The notes under the pieces: model-generated
What the model was told of the DNA's origin: nothing
Databases searched by the model: none
Seen by the model: the letters and a program-made list of their open reading frames with translations, nothing else
In this document: positions 57,275-64,000 of the stretch, piece after piece
Position numbering within the stretch: position 1 is the first letter of the stretch
Layout: each line of letters begins with the position of its first letter
Assembly: GCF_029962835.1 (NCBI RefSeq)
Contig: NC_080586.1
Span: 70,743,001 to 70,807,000, forward strand
Direction of reading: 5' to 3'
Length of the DNA: 64,000 nt
From: Magnolia sinica
Taxonomy: Eukaryota; Streptophyta; Magnoliopsida; Magnoliales; Magnoliaceae
Translations under genes and position numbers: made by a program

Positions 57275-58136
57275 TCCAATAAAAAATGACAACGTAAAAT
57301 TGTTGTCCTAACGCAGCCTGCTGAAGCTGCAGCCCTCCTTTAACAAATCTGGATCTCACAGGAATGCAATTGCACGAGACAACTAAGCCCCACAAAGAAG
57401 GAACCCACCCCAAAATTCACGACATGTACGACTTATTTGTAATCATCGTGGTTGGGTAGGACACATTATCAATAAATGTTATATTCTTCATGGATATTTG
57501 TCGGAGCATCGTCTTCACAAGGATAGCACACACGCTTCTACCAAGTACCAACTGCAAATCCCGCTGAAGCCCCATTTGCTGAGAAACCACGGACTATCCT
57601 GATTTCGACGAATTTGCCACTTACATCAGAACAATGTTGCCAACTTCTCGCTCTCCTTAAGATGGTAACTCCTCACCCATGGCTCACCAACCGAGTACTT
57701 CACAACCTACAACTAATCTTTCACGTATTTCTCTTTGTTTTGCCTCTTCATAATTTTGCCCCATGGATCATTGATATTAGCACAACCAATGTTCGAGTTG
57801 TCAGTATCGCTACAAGTTTCGCTGGCTGGAGATAAAGATATAATATCGTTATCACCGATAAAATCGCTGATAACCGAAAATGCAGAGAAAAAGGGGGAAA
57901 TATGGAGCAAATGGTGGAATTTTTCAATAAAACTTCAGGACATGCCTAAATACACATATTTACATATTCAGGAATGAAAAAATTGCAAAAAGAATGCATT
58001 AAATAATAAGTTTCCATTTAATGGGGGCCAAAAGGCATGTGTTGTTGTAAGAAATCTCTCAAATAATAACCAAAATGAGTTTGTATAATACAAATGCAAG
58101 CTTATAATAATTAAGACGTGCAAAAGTAAATGAATT

Positions 58137-58231
58137 CAAAAAAATACACATTTCTGGCCATATTTCATCCCCACATAGAGTGAGGAGGTGGCAAAAGTAA
58201 AAAAAAAAAAAATACACATTTCTGGCCATAT
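58137..58231. repeat. 66-bp direct duplication in H4
   Basis: AATACACATTTCTGGCCATA occurs at about 58143 and again at about 58210, each preceded by an A-rich run and GCAAAAGTAAA. Confidence 0.75.
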
Positions 58232-58690
58232 TTATTACATCCACACTGTTCATCCATTTTGGGAGATCATTTTAGAGCATAATCCCAAAAATAAATCATA
58301 TCCAAAGTATAAGTGAACCACACCACAAATAGCAATGGGACAATGATTGGTATCATTAAAACATTCGTAGGGCCCACCATAATGTTTATTTTCCATCCAA
58401 TTTGTCCATTAGATCACACGGACCTGAATGAAGAGGAAAAACAAATATCATGTTGATCCAAAACTTCGATGACCCCAAAAAAGGTTTCAATGGTAGATGT
58501 TCAATCCCCAACTGCTTTCTATAGTGTGGTCCACTTGATATTTGGATCTGTCTTATTTTTCGGTTCAAGCCTTAGGACGGGCTCGCCAAATAGAAGGACG
58601 GTTGGGATATTACACATACCTCATGAAGGGATCCACAAAACTTGGTGATGTAAACACGTCAGCCAGGTGTGTGGTATACTAGCTAATCTG
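58225..58690. repeat. Fold-back core element in H4
   Basis: ATCCACACTGTTCATCC on the left faces AGAAGGACGGTTGGG on the right, with the core segments TGGTCCACTTGATATTTGGA and AACTTCGATGACCCC. The right end AACTTGGTGATGTAAA...AGCTAATCTG resembles family C (59759). Confidence 0.65.
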
Positions 58691-58694
58691 TTTC

Positions 58695-59745
58695 CGGAAA
58701 TGGATTTCATGTGCCAAAGGAAGCAGATTGTGTACTGAGTAGTAAACTCTATGGGGCCCACCGTCATTCATGCGTTGTATCAACTCCATCCATCCATTTT
58801 ATCATATAATTTTAGGGCTTTAAACCAAAAATTAATCATATCCAAAGCTCAAGTGGACTACACCACTTGAAACAGCGTGAATTGAAGTCTACCATTGAAA
58901 AGTTATTGGGGGCCCACTAAAGTTTTAGATTAAGATGATATTTGTGGTTTCCCTTCATCCATATCTGTGTGATCTTATGAAAAGTTTGGATGACAAATAA
59001 ATATCACTGGGGGTGTTAGAAAGGTTTCGACGGTGGAAATCAATACTTCCACTGCTTCCTTTAGTATGGTCTACTTGAGATTTTGATATACTTCAATTTT
59101 GGGCTCAACCCCTAAAATGATCTGAAAAAACGGGTGGACGGCGTGTATAAACCACATGAATTCATAGTGGGCCCAACAGAGTTTACTCAGTACGATAAGA
59201 GGTAACTTAGTGCGCAATCCGATTTCTGTGCCAAAGGCTTTGGCAAGAATTTCCTGCGCTAGGATGCTAGGTGGGGCCCACCATGATATTTTCGAAAAAT
59301 CCACCCCGTCCATCCGTTTTTCCAGATCATTTTAGGACTTGAGACTTGAGACCAAGCATTAGATGAATCTAAAACTCAAGTGGGCCATACAAGAAGGAAA
59401 ACTGGAGAAAGAGTTTGCTACCCTTCAAACCTTTACGGGCTCCACCTTGATGTTTGTATGCCATCCAAACCGTTTATAAGTTCATTCCCATTGAGATGAA
59501 GTGGAAACACAAAAAGTTTAGCCCGATACGAAACTTCTATGGTTACATTAATGTTTAAACGATGGTCACTGAATCTTCACTATTTCCTCTCCCGTGGCCC
59601 ACTTGAGTTTTGGATCCACTTGGTTTTTGGGCTTATGTCCTAAAATGATCTGGAAAAATGGATGGATAGGGTGAATTTTTCAAAAAACATCATGGTGGAC
59701 CCCACCTAAGCATCCCAGTACGCTAAGGGTGTGCATATGCAACCC
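58695..59745. mobile_element. Fold-back element B2 interrupted by A3
   Basis: The left end GGATTTCATGTGCCAAA continues after A3 as GGCTTTGGCAAGAATTTCC, GCTAGGATGCTAGGTGGGGC. The right end has CCCCACCTAAGCATCCCAGT. It is the inverted counterpart of B1 (43742-44240). The edges are approximate. Confidence 0.65.
58719..59226. mobile_element. Mutator-type MITE A3, nested in B2
   Basis: The ends GGAAGCAGATTGTGTACTGA and (reversed) GAAATCGGATTGCGCACTAA match. A perfect 9-bp duplication TGTGCCAAA lies at 58710-58718 and 59227-59235. Confidence 0.88.
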
Positions 59746-59758
59746 ACTTCCTTAAAAT

Positions 59759-60322
59759 GGATGCAGATTAGCTACTGACAAGTTGAGTAGCGAGTAAGTT
59801 ATGTCACCAAGTTATGTGGGTCCCACCATGATGTATGTTTTGTATCCACACCGTCCGATGTATGTTTTGTATCCACACCGTCCATCCATATGGAGAGACC
59901 ATTTCAGGGCATTAGCCAAAGAATGAGTCAGATCCAAATCTCGAGTGGACCCCACCACAGAAAATAGTGGAAAGAGTGATGCCTACCATAAAAAACTTAT
60001 AAAGTTTTCGACCAAGCTAATATTTGTGATTACCCTTCTTTAATGTCAGTGTTAACTTATGAACAAGTTGGATCTCAAATAAACATCACAGTGGACCTTA
60101 GGAAGGTTTCAACGGTGGGGTCACTCTCTTCACTGTTTTCTATGGTGGGGTCCACTAAAGCTTTGGATCTACCTCATTCCTTGGATCACATCCTAAAATT
60201 CTCTCTCCAAATGGATGGACCGTGTGGATACAACACATATATTATCGTGGGACCCACAGAACATGGTAATGTCACAACGGTATTAGTCGCGGTATGAACC
60301 CATGAGTAGCTAATCCGCGTCC
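59759..60322. mobile_element. Mutator-type MITE C1
   Basis: The ends GGATGCAGATTAGCTACT and (reversed) GGACGCGGATTAGCTACT match. A perfect 9-bp duplication CCTTAAAAT lies at 59750-59758 and 60323-60331. The interior is the fold-back core, with a 27-bp tandem duplication (ATGTATGTTTTGTATCCACA) near 59830-59883. Confidence 0.88.
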
Positions 60323-62866
60323 CCTTAAAATAGGGTTTAAAAAAAACAGGTTTCGAGGCTGGCAAGCCGGAGAAGTCGTTATCGGAGGATCGTTTGACGG
60401 AAAATGCAATCTTTTGGGGGATTTTGTTCTTACCTCTTGAAGAATGGTTACCGCCGCTGCTAAGCTTTGAAATGTCCCTCTTCAAATCGATCCGAACGAA
60501 AAAAAAAAAAAAACAGGTATTTTCTTCTTCTTCTTTTTCTTGGATTTCAACGATATTATCATCGAAAACATGGCCCCTTTATCGATAAAATGTAAGTAGT
60601 TGGATACAATTCTAACCCGTGGTTGGTGGGAACAGTAAATTATCGACGATATTTAGAAAATATCAAAAAACCAATATTATCAGCGATATTTCGGTAATAT
60701 TCAGCAGAGAAACGAAAAAATTGGTTTTCGGTTTCGATGACCCAGTGATACCGATATTATCAGCGACAATTCGATATTGTCATCGATAATTTAAACACTG
60801 AGCACAAGCAACAACATTGTTAGCTCCGTCACCCAACTCTCTTCTATTTCTTCTCTTGGTTTCCACATCTGTGACACTTCCAAATGGTAGTCTTGTATGT
60901 ATCTCCCATATTGGTACAATTTCTTTACTACCATCTCTTGTTTTACAGGATGTGTTATGTGTCCATTCTTTCAACTTCAATCTTATTTCTACTAGCAAAC
61001 TCACTCGTAGGTCAAATTGTTCCATAACCTTTTCCATCTACTTCTTGCATAATACATGACCTATCTTCAAGGACAATGATTGGAGTGGGTGAAGAGAAAA
61101 TTAGCCTTTACTACCTCTCCCATCAACCAAGCTCTAACTGTTACTTCATCCTTTGACCTTTGGCATCAAAGACTACGACATCCTTCTCGAGACCGGTTGG
61201 AATTTTTAGCTAAAACTATTCATGATATTTCTTTTTCCAAAAGAGAACATTGCAATGTATGCCCCATTGCTAAATAGATTCGCCTTTCTTTCTCTTCGTC
61301 AAATTTCTACTATTGAACCATTTCAATTGATACATTGTGATATTTGGGGGAGTTATTCCACCCCATCATTCAGTGGTGCACTTTATTTTTTTACCATTGT
61401 TGATGACTTTGCACGTTGCACTTGGGTTAATCTCATGCATCGTAAGTTATAAAAAAGTCACCTTCTCAAATCCTTTTTTGCTTTGATTAAAACTCAATTT
61501 GGTCGTATTATAAAACAAAGACAAAGTGATAATGCCATAAAGGGATTGACTTTGATATGCAAAACTTCTTCCAAGAAAACAGTGTCATTCGTCAACACAG
61601 TTGTATTGCTACCCCACAACAAAATGGTGTTGTTGTATGCAAACATCGCCATCTCATGTTGCTTGAGCTTTTCAAGCTCACTTGCCCATTTCCTTCTGGG
61701 GAGAATGTATACTCACAACCACTTACCTCATCAATTGAACACCAACCCTGCTTCTTTCTAGTCCCACTCCTTATGAAGTACTCTTCAACTCTAAACCCTC
61801 TTACTCACACTCAAGGGTCTCTGTGTGTCTTTGTTATGCTTTAACCTTAACTGCAAATCGATCAAAGTTTGATCCACGGGCAAGAAAATGTGTGTTCATT
61901 GGCTATTCTCATGGTGAAAAATGCTATAAAGTATTTGATATTAAAACACAAGAATCTTCACTTCCAGAGATTCATTTTTTCATGAAACTGTCCTCCCCTT
62001 TCAAACTCAAAATCCGAATACCTCTCCATTGGTTATACCATGTCCCATTCCAAATCAGGATAACTCAATTGATATCTCGATGTCCCAAGAGTCTTCGTAC
62101 ACTATTCCTTCTCAGGTTTTCGATGACCATTCAGCTCTGTGACGTTCCACTCGCACTCGCCGACAGCCAAGCTATCTCCATGACTTCCATTGCCAATTGG
62201 CCACGCAATCTTTGCCCACCCTAATGACATCTTCTTCGACAGACTATTCAGTAAGTAGTCCTCATTAGTCATTCCTTGTCCAATTTCTTATGTTATGAAA
62301 AACTATCTCCCTCTCACTATGCCTTCTCTGTAGCCATTTCTTCTAACACCAAGCCTAGTAACCTTCATTTAGGTTGTCAAGGATCCAAAATGGTGTGAGG
62401 CCATAGTTGTCGAAAATCACGCATTGAAGGAGAACGACACTTAGACCCTCACTCCATTACCAAGCCATAAGAGAGCCATTGGATGAAAATGGATTTACAA
62501 AATCAAGCACAAATCCGACGACTCCATTGAATGTTATAAGGCTCGTCTTGTAGCAAAAGAATATAGATGGCAAGAAGGGTTGGATTACCATGAGACATTT
62601 GTTCCTGTCGCAAAATTGGTTAGTGCGCGGTGTCTATTGGCCATCGTTTCCATATAAAAAAATGGCATCTTTACCGACTTGATGTTCATAATGTGTTTCT
62701 ATATAAGGATCTCCATGAGGAAGTCTGCATGACCATTCCACTTGATTTTGCTCAAAAGGGGGAGACAAGGGTGTGTCATCTCAACAAATCGTTGTATGGA
62801 CTCGAGTAAGCATCACGACAATGGTTTGCCAAATTTTCTATGGCCCTACTTGATACTGGTTACACC

Positions 62867-64000
62867 CGGTGTTTAAATTATCGGCGACAATATCGAATTG
62901 TCGCCGATAATATCAATATCGCTAAGTCATCGAAACCGAAAACCCATTTTTTCGTTTCTCTGCCGGATATCGCCGATAATATCGGTTTTTCGATATTTTT
63001 CTAAATATTGCCGATAATACTATTCCCACCAACCACGGGTGGGAACTATAGCCAACTACTTACATTTTATCAATAAAAGGGTCACGTTTTTCGCGATAAA
63101 ATTGTCGAAATCCAAGGGAAAAAAAAAAGAGAAGAAGAAGAAAATACCTTTTTTTTTTTTGCTTGGATCGATTTGAAGAGAGACATTTCAAAGCTTGGCA
63201 ACAGCGGCAACCATTATTCAAGAGGTAAGAACGAAATCCCCCAAAAAATTGCATTTTCCATCAAACGATCCTCCGATGGCAACTTCTCCAGCTTGCCAGC
63301 CTCGAAACTCGTTGGCAGGGCTACGAAAATCAGAGATTCGTAGGAATTTTTTAAAATTTGGTATCGAGGGGGAGGGATTTTCGGTTTCGGAGGAATTTGG
63401 GGAAGGGTTTTTGATTTTTAACCATATTTTAAGGGGACGCGCATTAGCTAATCGCAGGTTCATACCACAACTAATACCATTATGACATTACCAAGTTCTG
63501 TAGGTCCCACCATGATATGTGTTGTATCCACACAGTCCATCCATTTGGAGAGATCGTTTTAGGGCATGATCTAAGGAATGAGGTAGATCCAAAGCTTTAG
63601 TGGACCCCACCATAGAAAACAATGGAGAGGGTAACCCCACCGTTGAAACCTTCCTAAGGTCCACCGTGATGTTTATTTGAGATCCAACCTGTTCATAAGT
63701 TAACACTAACATTAAAGAAGGGTAATTACAAATATCAGCTTGATCGAAAACTTCTGTAGCCCTTATAAGTTTTTTATGGTAGGCATCACTCTTTCCACTA
63801 TTTTCTGTGGTGGGGTCCACTCGAGATTTGGATCTGACTCATTCTTTGGCTAATGCCCTAAAATGGTCTCTCCATATGGATGGATGGCGTGGATGCAAAA
63901 CATACATCATGGTGGGACCCACATAACTTGGTGACGTAACTTGCTACTCAACTTGTCGGTAGCTAATCCACATCCATTTTAAGGAAATGGGTTGCGTACG
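62867..64000. mobile_element. hAT-type composite element H5, runs off the window
   Basis: It begins CGGTGTTTAAATTATCGGCG and is the inverted counterpart of the right end of H4 over its whole visible length (about 1.1 kb, with one roughly 125-bp indel near 63310-63430). It contains MITE C2. Its predicted target duplication is GTTACACC (62859-62866), which should recur beyond 64000. Confidence 0.85.
63435..63975. mobile_element. Mutator-type MITE C2
   Basis: The ends GGACGCGCATTAGCTA and (reversed) GGATGTGGATTAGCTACC match. A perfect 9-bp duplication ATTTTAAGG lies at 63426-63434 and 63976-63984. This is the reverse complement of the duplication around C1, so C1 and C2 occupy the same site in two copies of one composite. 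Confidence 0.88.

Larger units (their letters stand above)
57787..60800. mobile_element. hAT-type TATCG-rich composite element H4
   Basis: 3,014 bp inserted in copia. The ends are CAATGTTCGAG and TTAAACACTG. The flanks AGCACAAC (57779-57786) and AGCACAAG (60801-60808) match at 7 of 8. Copia coding sequence lies on both sides. The right end holds dense ATTATCAGCGATA repeats (60640-60800). It carries a row of MITEs: about 58225-58690, B2 with A3 nested, and C1 at 59759-60322. No transposase. Confidence 0.88.
55885..62866 (+). mobile_element. Ty1/copia element split by composite hAT-type element
   Basis: A probable 5' LTR end with CTATAAACACC (55995) is followed by the PBS TGGTATCAGAG (56070-56080). 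Copia gag (56633-57274) and spacer run to 57786. Pol resumes at 60801: GAG-pre-integrase (LWHQRLRHPS), integrase (FQLIHCDIWGSY, FFTIVDDFARCTW), RT (KARLVAKEY, PVAKLV) up to 62866, where a second hAT-type element begins. The right end is beyond the window. Stops and frameshifts are present in pol. Confidence 0.85.

Overview
This is nuclear DNA of a flowering plant. It holds three split host genes with plant-type introns, and most of the remaining sequence is layered transposable elements. Gene content alone does not fix the lineage. The many copies of a fold-back repeat containing CACCGTCCATCC, and the long repeat-filled introns, suggest a woody magnoliid-type genome; that is inference.

Layout. 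(1) 1-7210 is repeat DNA in or upstream of the first intron of a HUA2-like gene: a decayed Ty1/copia relict (about 1975-5540) and two Tourist-like MITEs. (2) 7211-15688 (+) is a PWWP/CID nuclear protein of the HUA2-LIKE (HULK) family. Nine exons are visible, one intron is GC-AG, and exon 1 lies outside the window. (3) 15689-19702 holds the 3' UTR, a 50-bp tandem repeat, a SINE and a MITE. (4) 19703-23968 (+) is a complete five-exon CRS2-associated factor of the mitochondrial type, with an antisense Ty3/gypsy fragment in intron 1. (5) 23969-29086 is intergenic with a LINE relict. (6) 29087-51349 (-) is the PALE CRESS (PAC) gene. Five exons are visible and the N-terminal exon is outside the window. 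One 15-kb intron holds an almost complete 11.9-kb Ty3/gypsy chromovirus (38645-50526, 5-bp target duplication CCTCT) that itself carries several nested DNA transposons. (7) 51350-64000 shows no further PAC exon. It contains an LTR-like region carrying a hAT-type element with an exon of an MRS2/CorA magnesium transporter, a mitovirus RNA polymerase relict, and a Ty1/copia element split by composite DNA transposons.

Main discovery. Two non-autonomous hAT-type families can be delimited by eye from terminal motifs plus 8-bp target duplications. One is rich in TATCG/CGATA motifs and has CA(A/G)TGTT ends: 32246-32941, 36626-37821, 43333-45704, 57787-60800, and 62867 to beyond the window. The other has TAGAG(G/C)T ends and is rich in CGGGT/CGAGTC: 40987-42760 and 52235-53629. 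The largest TATCG copies carry Mutator-type MITEs with 9-bp duplications. Two copies in opposite orientation share the same MITE at the same internal site, so the composite has multiplied with its passengers. A common fold-back core occurs inside elements with three unrelated kinds of termini.

The host genes do not form an operon. They are independent nuclear genes for nuclear RNA processing (HULK), mitochondrial intron splicing (CAF) and plastid ribosome/chloroplast biogenesis (PAC).
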